Origin: Coprococcus sp.
Lineage (GTDB): Bacteria; Bacillota; Clostridia; Lachnospirales; Lachnospiraceae
Reading direction: 5' to 3'
NCBI GenBank assembly: GCA_022793995.1
Contig: JAAWDY010000067.1
Coordinates: 62,001-126,000 of the forward strand
Length of the DNA stretch: 64,000 nt
The position numbers and the translations under genes were made by a program. The first letter of the stretch is position 1, and every line of letters begins with the position of its first letter. Below are positions 8,304 to 16,067 of the stretch, piece after piece. A model generated the notes under the pieces. It saw nothing but the letters and a program-made list of their open reading frames with translations, was not told the origin of the DNA and did not search any database.

Positions 8304-9564
8304 CGATTGCCTTTCCAATATCATGACGCATATATTTGTTGGCAAAATCTACCCACTCGGTAGCTTTGTATGCATTTTCCCTCGCTTCCTTTAAATCGAC
8401 GCCTTTTGCCGTGACCCCTAATACACGGCCGCCGTTCGTCACGATCTTATCCCCGTCAAATTTTGTCCCTGCATGGAAGCAATAATATCCGTCATGCTCC
8501 TTAAATGTTTCCAACCCGCTAATCTCAAATCCCTTCTCATAAGCGAGCGGATAACCGTTCGATGCAAGCACGACACAGACCGCCGCGTTATCCTCGAACT
8601 CAAGCTCCACCTCGTTTAGCCTGCCATCAATGCAGGCAGTGACGACGTCGATCAGGTCGTTTTTCATCCTGGGAAGTACCACCTGTGCCTCCGGATCTCC
8701 AAACCTCGCGTTATATTCCAAGACTTTCGGTCCCTCTTCTGTCAGCATCAATCCAAAGAAAATGATTCCTTTGAATTCTCTTCCTTCTTCACGCATCGCA
8801 TCTACCGTCTTCTGGTAAATGTTTTTCTGGCAGAACTCATCCACTTCTTTTGTATAGAATGGACTGGGAGAAAATGTTCCCATGCCTCCGGTATTCAGCC
8901 CTTTGTCTCCGTCCTGCGCGCGCTTATGGTCTTGTGCGCTCGTCATCGTCTTAATCGTTTTCCCGTCCACAAAGGAAAGAACAGACACCTCGCGCCCAGT
9001 AATAAATTCCTCCACCACCATCGTATTGCCGGAACCGCCGAACTTCTTATCCAGCATAATTGTCTTGACGCCTTCTTCCGCAGCTTTGAGATCCTCGCAG
9101 ATCAGCACACCCTTCCCCAGCGCCAAGCCGTCGGCTTTTAACACAATTGGATACTTTGCGGTCTTCAAATACTCCAATGCTTTTTGGGCATTGTCAAAAT
9201 TCTCATACGCAGCTGTCGGGATACCATGCTTCTTCATCAGATTCTTGGAAAACGCTTTGCTCCCCTCCAGGATCGCCGCGTCTCTCCTCGGTCCAAATGC
9301 ACGGATACCTACAGACTCGAATATGTCAACCAGGCCGCCCACCAACGGGTCGTCCATGCCCACGATCGCCAGGTCGATCTCTTTTTCCTTCGCAAATTCG
9401 ACCAAATTATCAAATTCCATGGCACCTATTGGAACGCACTCTGCAAATTCCGCAATTCCTGCGTTTCCTGGAGCACAATATAGTTTCTCGACTCTGCTGT
9501 TCTTCGCCGCGCAATAGGCGATCGCGTGCTCTCTTCCTCCGCCGCCCACAATCAAAACTTTCAT
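8293..9564 (-). CDS. purD: Phosphoribosylamine-glycine ligase PurD
   Basis: 423 residues, the normal GAR synthetase length. It makes glycinamide ribonucleotide from phosphoribosylamine, glycine and ATP, the second step of de novo purine synthesis. The N-terminus MKVLIVGGGGREHAIAY is diagnostic. ATP-grasp elements follow: PIVLKADGLALGKGV, TMVVEEFITGREVSVL, and the metal-binding LEYNARFGDPEAQ. It comes after purN with a 53-base gap, and its stop overlaps the kinase start. purH, often found between purN and purD in Bacillus, is absent here. Confidence 0.97.
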   Translation of the reverse strand: MKVLIVGGGGREHAIAYCAAKNSRVEKLYCAPGNAGIAEFAECVPIGAMEFDNLVEFAKEKEIDLAIVGMDDPLVGGLVDIFESVGIRAFGPRRDAAILEGSKAFSKNLMKKHGIPTAAYENFDNAQKALEYLKTAKYPIVLKADGLALGKGVLICEDLKAAEEGVKTIMLDKKFGGSGNTMVVEEFITGREVSVLSFVDGKTIKTMTSAQDHKRAQDGDKGLNTGGMGTFSPSPFYTKEVDEFCQKNIYQKTVDAMREEGREFKGIIFFGLMLTEEGPKVLEYNARFGDPEAQVVLPRMKNDLIDVVTACIDGRLNEVELEFEDNAAVCVVLASNGYPLAYEKGFEISGLETFKEHDGYYCFHAGTKFDGDKIVTNGGRVLGVTAKGVDLKEARENAYKATEWVDFANKYMRHDIGKAIDEA

Positions 9565-9601
9565 CGCTTTTGTCCTCCTGTTCTATTTCCTAACAAATCT
9601 C

Positions 9602-9620
9602 TCCGCCGAATAGACGATCA
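9602..9620. repeat. Degenerate ATCGCC-GGCGAT hairpin after purN stop
   Basis: On the minus strand the purN stop runs straight into TGATCGTCTATTCGGCGGA. This resembles the stop-adjacent TAATCGCCTATCCGGCGAT of pyrE and the matching sequence of fliD. Two changes weaken the stem. It is a probable decayed member of the same repeat family. Confidence 0.35.
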
Positions 9621-10244
9621 AGATTCTATTACCGCCGCGCCGTTCTCCACACGTACCTTTCCGTTCGCGATCAGGTCGATCGCCTGCGGAAGTATCTTCC
9701 ACTCCGCTTCCTCCATCACTCTTCTCTGCAGAGTCTCCGGCGTGTCCCCGCTTTTCACTTCCACGGCCTTCTGCAGTAGAATCGGACCGGTATCCGTCCC
9801 TTCGTCCACAAAATGTACTGTGGCGCCCGTCAGCTTTACACCCCTTGCCAACGCCGCCTCATGTACCTTAAGCCCATAATATCCGGTTCCGCAGAAAGAG
9901 GGTATCAGAGATGGATGGATATTGATGATACGGTTCCGGTATTCCTCCACCATAGCCGCAGGGATCACAACCAGAAATCCGGCAAGGACAAGAAGATCTG
10001 GACAAAGCTCTTTTATCTTTTCCAAGAATACGCTGTTGAACTCTTCCCTTGTCCCAAAATCTTTCGGGGAAATACACTCTGCCGGGATCCCGTGTTGCCT
10101 GGCCCTTGTGAGGGCATAGGCGCTTTTATTATTACTGATAACGCCCGCAATCTCCGTATTTGTGATACGCCCAGAAGAGACAGCGTCGATCACTGCCTGC
10201 AGATTCGTCCCCCCGCCGGATACCAGGACTACGATCCTTAACAT
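9618..10244 (-). CDS. purN: Phosphoribosylglycinamide formyltransferase PurN
   Basis: 208 residues, standard for the folate-dependent GAR transformylase that converts GAR to FGAR using 10-formyl-THF. Visible motifs are [15 protein letters not shown] (phosphate binding), [25 protein letters not shown] with the catalytic His, and [11 protein letters not shown] with the catalytic Asp. The start overlaps the purM stop by seven bases, a tight coupling. Order purE-purM-purN-purD. Confidence 0.97.
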   Translation of the reverse strand: MLRIVVLVSGGGTNLQAVIDAVSSGRITNTEIAGVISNNKSAYALTRARQHGIPAECISPKDFGTREEFNSVFLEKIKELCPDLLVLAGFLVVIPAAMVEEYRNRIINIHPSLIPSFCGTGYYGLKVHEAALARGVKLTGATVHFVDEGTDTGPILLQKAVEVKSGDTPETLQRRVMEEAEWKILPQAIDLIANGKVRVENGAAVIES

Positions 10245-11263
10245 ATCGTCACCCCTTTTTCGCCCGCCTCAACATATCCGACTACATACGGCATCTCTCC
10301 TGCCGCGCGCATAGCCTCCACTGTCTTATCCACATCCTTTTCATCTACAGCGACAATCATGCCAAGCCCCATATTGAAGGTATTATACATAGCTTTTTCC
10401 GGAATGTCCCCGTTATCGGAAAGCATCCCAAAAATCGGCGGAACGGGGTAGCTGTTCTTACGTATAACCGCATGCATCCCCTCGATCAGCATACGGGGAA
10501 CATTTTCATAGAACCCTCCCCCGGTAATGTGGCTACATGATTTGATCTTCACGCCTGCCTCTTTCACCATGCGCAGAGCCTTTACATAGATCTTTGTCGG
10601 AGCAAGGAGCACGTCTCCAAGCCTAGCCCCCAGGCATTCGTATTCACCGTTCAAAACCTCCGGCTTCATATTAAATACACGCCGTACCAGTGAAAAGCCG
10701 TTGCTATGTACTCCGGAAGAGGCCATGCCCACCAGTACGTCGCCGGGCTTTAAGTCCTTCCCAGTAATCAGATCCTTCTCGTCCACAATCCCTACTGCAA
10801 ATCCTGCAAGATCGTACTCATCATATGGATAGAATCCAGGCATCTCCGCTGTTTCCCCGCCGATCAGAGCACATCCCGCCTGCTTACAGCCTTCCGCGAC
10901 GCCGCTGACGATGGTCGCGATCTTCTCCGGATCATTTCTCCCGCAGGCAATATAATCCAGGAAGAACAGCGGCTCACCACCCGCACATGCAATATCGTTT
11001 ACACACATCGCAACGCAGTCGATACCGATCGTATCATGCCGGTCAAGAAGAAACGCCAATTTTAACTTCGTACCCACACCGTCTGTGCCGGAAACCAGCG
11101 TCGGCTTCTCCATGTCCTTAAACTTTTCCAGCGAAAATGCTCCCGAGAATCCGCCGATCCCGCCCAAGACCTCTTCGCGCATCGTCTGCTGGATATGCTT
11201 TTTCATAAGTTCTACCGATCTGTAACCCGCCTCGATATCCACTCCTGCCTTCTTATAGTCCAT
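10238..11263 (-). CDS. purM: Phosphoribosylformylglycinamidine cyclo-ligase PurM
   Basis: 341 residues, normal length for AIR synthetase, which closes the imidazole ring of FGAM using ATP. The motifs [36 protein letters not shown] and [17 protein letters not shown] are all present. It is preceded by purE with a 25-base gap and GGAGG upstream of the ATG, and overlaps purN at its 3' end. Nothing unusual was seen. Confidence 0.97.
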   Translation of the reverse strand: MDYKKAGVDIEAGYRSVELMKKHIQQTMREEVLGGIGGFSGAFSLEKFKDMEKPTLVSGTDGVGTKLKLAFLLDRHDTIGIDCVAMCVNDIACAGGEPLFFLDYIACGRNDPEKIATIVSGVAEGCKQAGCALIGGETAEMPGFYPYDEYDLAGFAVGIVDEKDLITGKDLKPGDVLVGMASSGVHSNGFSLVRRVFNMKPEVLNGEYECLGARLGDVLLAPTKIYVKALRMVKEAGVKIKSCSHITGGGFYENVPRMLIEGMHAVIRKNSYPVPPIFGMLSDNGDIPEKAMYNTFNMGLGMIVAVDEKDVDKTVEAMRAAGEMPYVVGYVEAGEKGVTIC

Positions 11264-11288
11264 CTCATGTCCTCCGTTAACTGCTGTT

Positions 11289-11801
11289 TTACATTTGTTT
11301 CATATATTCGCTGTGTCCGAGTTTTTCCAGTTTTTCCGCTTTCTTCTGAACCGTCTCTTTCATCTCTTTGGAGTATTCCTTCAACCTCAAAAGAAGAGCC
11401 GAATCAGACGTTGCGAGGATTCTGGCGGCCAGAATCGCAGCGTTCGCGCCTCCATCGATCGCCACTGTCGCCACAGGAATTCCCGGTGGCATCTGGACGA
11501 TCGAATAAAGCGCGTCCACTCCCTCCAGGTTCTTGCTCGACAACGGAATCCCAATAACCGGCATCGGGAAAATCGCCGCGCACATTCCCGGAAGATGCGC
11601 TGCCATCCCTGCGCCTGCAATGATGACTTTGAACCCTTTCTCCTCCGCCGTCTTAGCATACTCATAAAATACATCTGGTTCCCGGTGAGCAGAAATGATC
11701 GTCATCTCATATTCCACACCCAGTTTTTCTAGCAGATCGGCAGCCTTTCCCATCACTTTCATATCTGAATCGCTGCCCATCACAATTCCTACTTTTGCCA
11801 T
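11289..11801 (-). CDS. purE: 5-(carboxyamino)imidazole ribonucleotide mutase PurE
   Basis: 170 residues from the ATG of [13 protein letters not shown], the conserved PurE start; an in-frame ATG at 11837 lacks a binding site and lies inside the previous gene. The class I PurE motifs [23 protein letters not shown] and [14 protein letters not shown] are present. Class I PurE isomerises N5-CAIR to CAIR and normally works with PurK. No purK is in the window, so it would have to be encoded elsewhere. The start is nine bases from the stop of the upstream aminopeptidase gene, implying one transcript. Confidence 0.96.
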   Translation of the reverse strand: MAKVGIVMGSDSDMKVMGKAADLLEKLGVEYEMTIISAHREPDVFYEYAKTAEEKGFKVIIAGAGMAAHLPGMCAAIFPMPVIGIPLSSKNLEGVDALYSIVQMPPGIPVATVAIDGGANAAILAARILATSDSALLLRLKEYSKEMKETVQKKAEKLEKLGHSEYMKQM

Positions 11802-11809
11802 AGATTGTT

Positions 11810-13873
11810 CTACCTTCCTTTCTCCTCTTTCTCCCATTCATTCAGCGGCCCGTTCAGCATCTCGGTTCCCTCGAGAACGAATCGTCCGTTTTGAATCAGA
11901 ACGATTTCTTCCCCCGCTTTCGTATACACGCTGATCTTTCCCAGCTCCTCATATGGTATCGTAATATCCGTATGACACTGGAAGTAAGCCTTACCCGGAT
12001 CTGTCAGCCTTCTTAGGGAAACACTGTTATCTTTGGCCACGATCTCCTTCCCGTTTGGATTATACACCCGGTTCTCTTCCGCCCAGGTGTAGCAGGTATC
12101 TCCCACTGCAAAATGCGGTCCCATCTTTTCCGCGATTAAGATTGGGAGTTTGTCCGCTATCCCATATTTCTTTGCTGTCACGTAAGCCGTTGTGTTGGTG
12201 CCGATCGCAAACTCACCCAATGGAAGCGACGGATGATTGTGAAGTATATTGTCCTCAATATACTTTTTATTTTCTTCCTCGGATGCAAAATTCGTACAAG
12301 CGTACTCTGTAGTCATCCCCTCTTTGAAGTGAATCTCCAGGTTCTCATACTGCAGCTCGTTCAGATAAACGCTGCTTACAAACAGCGTACCTTCCGTGCC
12401 TTCCAGCACCGGAGATGTGAACACCTCACCCACCGGAATATTCACGTCCGCCACACAGTTCTCAAATATTGTTTCCTTTTTGGCATCCTTCAGATTATAT
12501 AACTTTACCTTAAGGTCCGTCTTATTTCCGTCTTTGCCAAGAATATGCACAAATTCGCCGCGATCCAAGACGTCGATTAGAATCTGCTGAACCTGCTCAT
12601 ACCGCTTCGCATCCAGTGTATTGATACGGATCACTTCGTCGAAAATCTCCTGGTAACAAGGGCCTATTTCCGGCACAGGCCAGGAAATAATCGTAAAACT
12701 CCGCTCCTCGCCCTTGATGTATTCGTTCGTGAGCTGTCCCGCCCTGGAATTCAGATTCAGGAGAAACTGTTCCTGCTCCTTCGTCAGTCGGACCGCTTCC
12801 GGTTTGGAAACCGGGACGAATGGATTCTCGCCGAATACTTCCATCACTGCCGGACCTGCAAATTGTCCGGCCAGTTCTTTATTCTGTTCAAAGACTGTAC
12901 GCATGACTTCCAGCTTTCGTTCTACGAACTGTTTGTCCAGAATCAGCCCTAGATCGTCTTTGTGGTCGTAATCATATTGTTTATTCACCTGTGCGCCGTA
13001 AAATCCATTCTTACCCTGTCTAGCGCGTGTGATAACGCTTCCTGCAGCCCGGTATATCGTCGGGCGCAGACCCATTTTCCCAAAATTCTCGATCGCCTTT
13101 TTCAGCACTCTCTCAAATCCAAGCACGTACCGAATATTGACTACCGACTTCTTAGATAAATCTTTCCCTGCGTTGATAAATCCTACCCGGAATCCTTCCG
13201 TATAAGTGTCCGCCATCCTGTCGATCACCTGCTGCGGAAGCGATTCCAGATACTTTGCAGTCTTCCTCTCGTTCTCGCTTACATACTCCCCAAAACGATA
13301 GAGATACCGCAGATCGCCCGGCTCACACTCCATGATCTTCCTTACCGCAAAATCATATGCATCCGGATCCACCTGTTCCCGGATACGGTCGGCTACATAC
13401 ACATCACAATAATCGCTTGCATACCAGTAGAAAATCTGTTTCAGGCTTTCAAGGGATGGTTCCCCTTCTTCTTCAAATTTATTATATATCTCTATAAACA
13501 ATTCATTGCCAACAAGAACGTATTCGTCACGTTCTTCATATACATATGCGATATCGCCTCTGAGCTCCGCATATAGCGCACTTAAAAAAGCACCCAGCTT
13601 TTCCCCGAGTACTTTTACCGCATATGCCGGATTCGCATAGGATGTTTCATAATTCTGCGGCAGTACGTCGAAGTACAACATCTGCATTTCCGATTCCAGC
13701 ATTTCAAGCGTCATTCTCTCCCGGACCAGTGTATGATAACTGTCCCGGACATCATGAATCCTAAGCAGAAAGTACGCAACATGCTGAAAGTAAGAACGAT
13801 AAGGCTCCTGCACCGTCTCCTCACAGGTAATCTTCATAATTCGCTCAAGCGCTAAATAATATCTTTCTTCCAC
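11810..13873 (-). CDS. M29-type aminopeptidase with large N-terminal extension
   Basis: 687 residues from a GTG start that shares its first G with the upstream TAG stop (TAGTG), with AAGGGGG before it. The C-terminal part (about 370-670) resembles M29 aminopeptidases (AmpS/AmpT/PepS). It carries the likely metal ligands in NIPVGEVFTSPVLEGTEG, LPLGEFAIGTNT and EKMGPHFAVGDTCY. M29 enzymes release N-terminal residues from peptides. Ordinary members are about 370-410 residues, so the first 300 or so residues are extra. They look helical, contain no recognised motif and no signal peptide. It is cotranscribed with purE. Confidence 0.78.
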   Translation of the reverse strand: MEERYYLALERIMKITCEETVQEPYRSYFQHVAYFLLRIHDVRDSYHTLVRERMTLEMLESEMQMLYFDVLPQNYETSYANPAYAVKVLGEKLGAFLSALYAELRGDIAYVYEERDEYVLVGNELFIEIYNKFEEEGEPSLESLKQIFYWYASDYCDVYVADRIREQVDPDAYDFAVRKIMECEPGDLRYLYRFGEYVSENERKTAKYLESLPQQVIDRMADTYTEGFRVGFINAGKDLSKKSVVNIRYVLGFERVLKKAIENFGKMGLRPTIYRAAGSVITRARQGKNGFYGAQVNKQYDYDHKDDLGLILDKQFVERKLEVMRTVFEQNKELAGQFAGPAVMEVFGENPFVPVSKPEAVRLTKEQEQFLLNLNSRAGQLTNEYIKGEERSFTIISWPVPEIGPCYQEIFDEVIRINTLDAKRYEQVQQILIDVLDRGEFVHILGKDGNKTDLKVKLYNLKDAKKETIFENCVADVNIPVGEVFTSPVLEGTEGTLFVSSVYLNELQYENLEIHFKEGMTTEYACTNFASEEENKKYIEDNILHNHPSLPLGEFAIGTNTTAYVTAKKYGIADKLPILIAEKMGPHFAVGDTCYTWAEENRVYNPNGKEIVAKDNSVSLRRLTDPGKAYFQCHTDITIPYEELGKISVYTKAGEEIVLIQNGRFVLEGTEMLNGPLNEWEKEEKGR

Positions 13874-14253
13874 TATACCATCCCCCTTATGAATACTGCG
13901 ATCAGGCAAAGCAACGCCAGACTATTGACGCTAATCCCTATTTTACAAGTTCTGTAATTTTTCTCCCTCTCACGAAAGCCCTTGACTCCCGTCACAATAC
14001 CGACTACCGTCAAAATCATTGCAAAAATTCCCGCACTGCCGATCATCGCCGCCGACTGTCCTTTGCTCCGATATGCCAGCATAATCAATATACTAAGTAC
14101 AGCGACTACAATCACCGCTGTCATACATGACAAGATTCCTTTCCTTGAATGCTTCTGCTTTGCCTGTCCATATTTCCGGTTTCCACGTTTCTTTCTATCT
14201 TTATCTTTTTCTCTTTCGCGAGCCAGCTCTTTTTCTCGCCTGATCCGCATCAT
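13873..14253 (-). CDS. Small three-helix membrane protein, unknown function
   Basis: 126 residues. A strongly basic N-terminus of about 40 residues (RREKELAREREKDKDRKKR) is followed by three hydrophobic segments near residues 43-60, 70-90 and 106-124. I believe it resembles the DUF6142 membrane proteins of Lachnospiraceae, but cannot confirm this. The start is inside the VanZ-like gene (53-base overlap), and the stop overlaps the aminopeptidase GTG. This indicates tight translational coupling. No function is inferred. Confidence 0.7.
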   Translation of the reverse strand: MMRIRREKELAREREKDKDRKKRGNRKYGQAKQKHSRKGILSCMTAVIVVAVLSILIMLAYRSKGQSAAMIGSAGIFAMILTVVGIVTGVKGFREREKNYRTCKIGISVNSLALLCLIAVFIRGMV

Positions 14254-14698
14254 GCCATCTCCTCACCGTATTGCAGATTACAAATAGAATATAACCAGCC
14301 ACGCCGCCTAATGTATTTAAAAGCAGGTCGTCCACATCAAAACTCCCTACTTTCGTGACAAACTGGAACGACTCTACAAGAAAGCTCAGTCCGAAGCTGT
14401 AGAACAATGTCAGAAAAAAGCTTCGATACCTGCTTGCCATAGGCATAAAAAAGCCGAACGGCACAAAAATTAAGACATTTCCAAATAGATTTGCATATGA
14501 CACCCATCCGAGCTGTTCCCGATAAGTCCAAAATCGTTCTATCTCTTGAAAAAGGACCAGATTATAGCGATACTCTTCAAATTCACCTGCCCGCCCATAC
14601 CAATCGGAAAAGATTAAAAAATACAGTAAAAATGCAATATATAAAACAAACAAAATCTTTCCCAACACTCGAAATCTTTTCCTATTTTTCGCTTTCAA
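14201..14698 (-). CDS. VanZ-like membrane protein
   Basis: 165 residues with four hydrophobic helices. The VanZ signature is seen in NLVLFQEIERF, NLFGNVLIFVPFGFFMP, SFLVESFQ and SFDVDDLLLNTLGGVAGY. VanZ-like proteins are associated with low-level teicoplanin resistance in some enterococci, but most members are uncharacterised envelope proteins. The last 17 codons overlap the next gene. The C-terminus is very basic (ARKRAGSRKRKR). It sits in the pyrE-pur unit, with no van genes nearby, so glycopeptide resistance should not be assumed. Confidence 0.85.
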   Translation of the reverse strand: MKAKNRKRFRVLGKILFVLYIAFLLYFLIFSDWYGRAGEFEEYRYNLVLFQEIERFWTYREQLGWVSYANLFGNVLIFVPFGFFMPMASRYRSFFLTLFYSFGLSFLVESFQFVTKVGSFDVDDLLLNTLGGVAGYILFVICNTVRRWHDADQARKRAGSRKRKR

Positions 14699-14712
14699 AA
14701 CTAAAACCCTTC

Positions 14713-14865
14713 CTAGAATGTCAGTCCTTTTTTGGCTCTGAACAGATTCGCTCCGCTAATCAGAAGAATGACTCCGCTTGCCACCCCTGCTATAATCATG
14801 ACGATACCGATCGCAAGATTCGCCGCGCCTGCATTTCCCATTATTTTATATGCTCTCTCTGTCAC
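14713..14865 (-). CDS. 50-aa single-pass membrane protein
   Basis: A short frame starting at GTG with AAAGGAGG seven bases upstream and ending in TAG. After VTERAYKIMGNAGAAN comes one long hydrophobic helix (LAIGIVMIIAGVASGVILLI), then SGANLFRAKKGLTF. The strong binding site, the clean membrane topology with a positive C-terminal flank, and the position between pyrE and the VanZ-like gene on the same strand support a real gene. Similar short proteins occur in Lachnospiraceae as hypothetical genes, to my recollection. The repeat at 14878-14970 ends at its binding site. Confidence 0.72.
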   Translation of the reverse strand: MTERAYKIMGNAGAANLAIGIVMIIAGVASGVILLISGANLFRAKKGLTF

Positions 14866-14877
14866 CCAAAAACCTCC

Positions 14878-14970
14878 TTTCCTATTAACCCTCCATCGCC
14901 GGATAGGCGATTCAGTTCAGGGACCCTGCAAAGGGTTTCCTATTAACCCTCCATCGCCGGATAGGCGATT
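14878..14970. repeat. REP-like element with 35-bp flanking direct repeats (pyrE 3' side)
   Basis: Bases 14878-14912 and 14936-14970 are identical 35-mers. Each carries the hairpin ATCGCCGGATAGGCGAT. They flank 23 bases (CAGTTCAGGGACCCTGCAAA then GGG) with the small stem CCCT-TTGC-AGGG. Read on the minus strand, each direct repeat begins at the pyrE stop codon and ends at the binding site of the 50-aa gene, so the whole stop-to-binding-site interval has been duplicated. Related elements lie at 23134-23235 and 53411-53495. Confidence 0.75.
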
Positions 14971-15643
14971 ATGCCCCATACTGTTCATAGTATGCGTCGA
15001 TCGCCACCTTTATTGTATCATCAATCACGACTTCCCCGTTGCAGGGCCTGTTGTATAGGTACTCAACCACTTCTTTCATTGTTACAATAGCCGCTGTCTC
15101 CATATGGTATAATTCCTTTATTTCCTCCAACGCAGACTGTTTCCCGCTTTTTCCGATCTCCATACGGTTCAGCGAAACGATCAGCCCTACGATCTTAGCG
15201 TCCGCCTGTGCTTTAATGATCGGGTATGTCTCCTCAATCGATTTTCCCGACGTTGTTACATCCTCGATAATAACCACCCTGTCTCCATCCTTCAGGCGGC
15301 TTCCTAAAAGGATTCCCGCATCTCCATGGTCCTTGACCTCCTTACGGTTGGAGCAGTAACGGATGTTCTTCCCATACAGCCTGCTGATCGCCATCGTCGT
15401 TGCAACAGCAAGCGGAATCCCCTTATACGCTGGTCCGAACAATACATCAAAATCCAGTCCGTACTTGTCATAAATCGCTTTCGCATAGTATTCTCCCAGG
15501 CGCCCGAGCTGCGAGCCGGTCACATAAGCCCCTGCATTCATAAAGAACGGTGACTTTCTTCCGCTTTTCAGTGTAAATTCGCCAAACTTTAACACTTGGC
15601 TCTCCACCATAAATTCAATAAACTCCTGCTTATATTGTTCCAT
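14969..15643 (-). CDS. pyrE: Orotate phosphoribosyltransferase PyrE
   Basis: 224 residues, the standard length. It converts orotate and PRPP to OMP in pyrimidine synthesis. The PRPP-binding motif VVIIEDVTTSGKS, the flexible-loop region and VLFGPAYKGIPLA are clear. AGGAGGAG precedes the ATG, and a sigma-A-type promoter lies at 15672-15700. No other pyr gene is in the window, so pyrE is split from the usual pyr cluster and probably heads a transcript that continues into the purine genes. The stop codon begins the repeat described above. Confidence 0.97.
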   Translation of the reverse strand: MEQYKQEFIEFMVESQVLKFGEFTLKSGRKSPFFMNAGAYVTGSQLGRLGEYYAKAIYDKYGLDFDVLFGPAYKGIPLAVATTMAISRLYGKNIRYCSNRKEVKDHGDAGILLGSRLKDGDRVVIIEDVTTSGKSIEETYPIIKAQADAKIVGLIVSLNRMEIGKSGKQSALEEIKELYHMETAAIVTMKEVVEYLYNRPCNGEVVIDDTIKVAIDAYYEQYGA

Positions 15644-15671
15644 ATTCCTACTCCTCCTAGCGTCTTATCTC

Positions 15672-15700
15672 ATACTATCATAAAACAGGCATTCTTTCAA
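15672..15700 (-). promoter_or_regulatory. Sigma-A-type promoter for pyrE
   Basis: On the minus strand TTGAAA (15695-15700), a 17-base spacer and TAGTAT (15672-15677), about 30 bases upstream of the pyrE ATG. It lies downstream of the terminator at 15781-15810, so it would be the independent pyrE promoter if that RNA ends there. Confidence 0.55.
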
Positions 15701-15778
15701 TTCATTTTCTTCTTTCCGTTCCTCTCCAGCCCAGAAAAATGCATTTTTTTAGTAAAAATTTCAAATCCTATATAGTAA

Positions 15779-15912
15779 GAAAATCCGCCGGGCAAAAGAC
15801 CGACGGATTTCTCGTTTCTATCGTTATCTAAAAGGAATGAGAGTAAAGTGTTGCAATCGGGTTGCCCCGATTGCTCAACTTTATGAGGGGGGAGATAGTT
15901 GTGTTACCAACT
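15779..15912 (-). ncRNA. Candidate structured small RNA or pyrE leader
   Basis: The 424 bases between the FliD-like gene and pyrE carry no convincing ORF but are structured. A promoter-like pair (15919-15947) is followed on the minus strand by hairpin 1 (stem 15893-15901 with 15908-15916), an unpaired run TCCCCCCTC, and hairpin 2 (GCAATCGGG with CCCGATTGC, extended by TAAAGT with ACTTTA across a 3x3 internal loop, 15843-15882). After a short linker comes an intrinsic terminator (15781-15810 plus T-run). The predicted transcript is about 135 nt. A C-rich single-stranded stretch between hairpins is typical of Firmicutes sRNAs that pair with Shine-Dalgarno sequences. Alternatively it is an attenuated pyrE leader. 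Confidence 0.5.
15781..15810 (-). terminator. Intrinsic terminator downstream of candidate RNA
   Basis: AAATCCGTCGG and CCGGCGGATTT on the minus strand form a 7+3 bp stem with one mismatch and an eight-base loop, followed by TTTTCTT. It sits 137 bases before the pyrE start. Confidence 0.65.
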
Positions 15913-15918
15913 ATCTGA

Positions 15919-15947
15919 ATACTAGTATATCCATAAATTGTGTCCAA
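15919..15947 (-). promoter_or_regulatory. Promoter-like pair upstream of candidate RNA
   Basis: TTGGAC (15942-15947), exactly 17 bases, then TAGTAT (15919-15924) on the minus strand. The palindrome AGATAGTTG-N6-CAACTATCT immediately downstream would overlap the transcript start, so it could be a 5' hairpin or an operator. Confidence 0.5.
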
Positions 15948-16004
15948 AGTATGTTCAGAAAATAAAAGAAATCGAAAGTTTCTAAAAAAGATTTTAAGAA
16001 AGTC

Positions 16005-16041
16005 AAAACAGGAGAGGAAACATCTCCTGTCTCCTCTCCTG
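16005..16041 (-). terminator. Terminator after the second FliD-like gene
   Basis: CAGGAGAGGA (16009-16018) pairs perfectly with TCCTCTCCTG (16032-16041), and on the minus strand TTTT follows. It lies 27 bases after the stop of the gene ending at 16068. Confidence 0.75.
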
Positions 16042-16067
16042 CTCAATATCTGCTTCTTTAAGTAAGA

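Noticed and set aside
14201..14698. Teicoplanin resistance gene vanZ
   Set aside because: Only family-level resemblance, and no other van genes; likely a housekeeping VanZ-like protein.
14878..14970. CRISPR array made of short repeats
   Set aside because: There are only two repeat units, which contain a hairpin tied to gene ends; no spacers in series and no cas genes.
15828..16046. 72-codon minus-strand frame between the second FliD and pyrE
   Set aside because: It has no binding site and covers terminator, promoter and hairpins; the composition is not protein-like.
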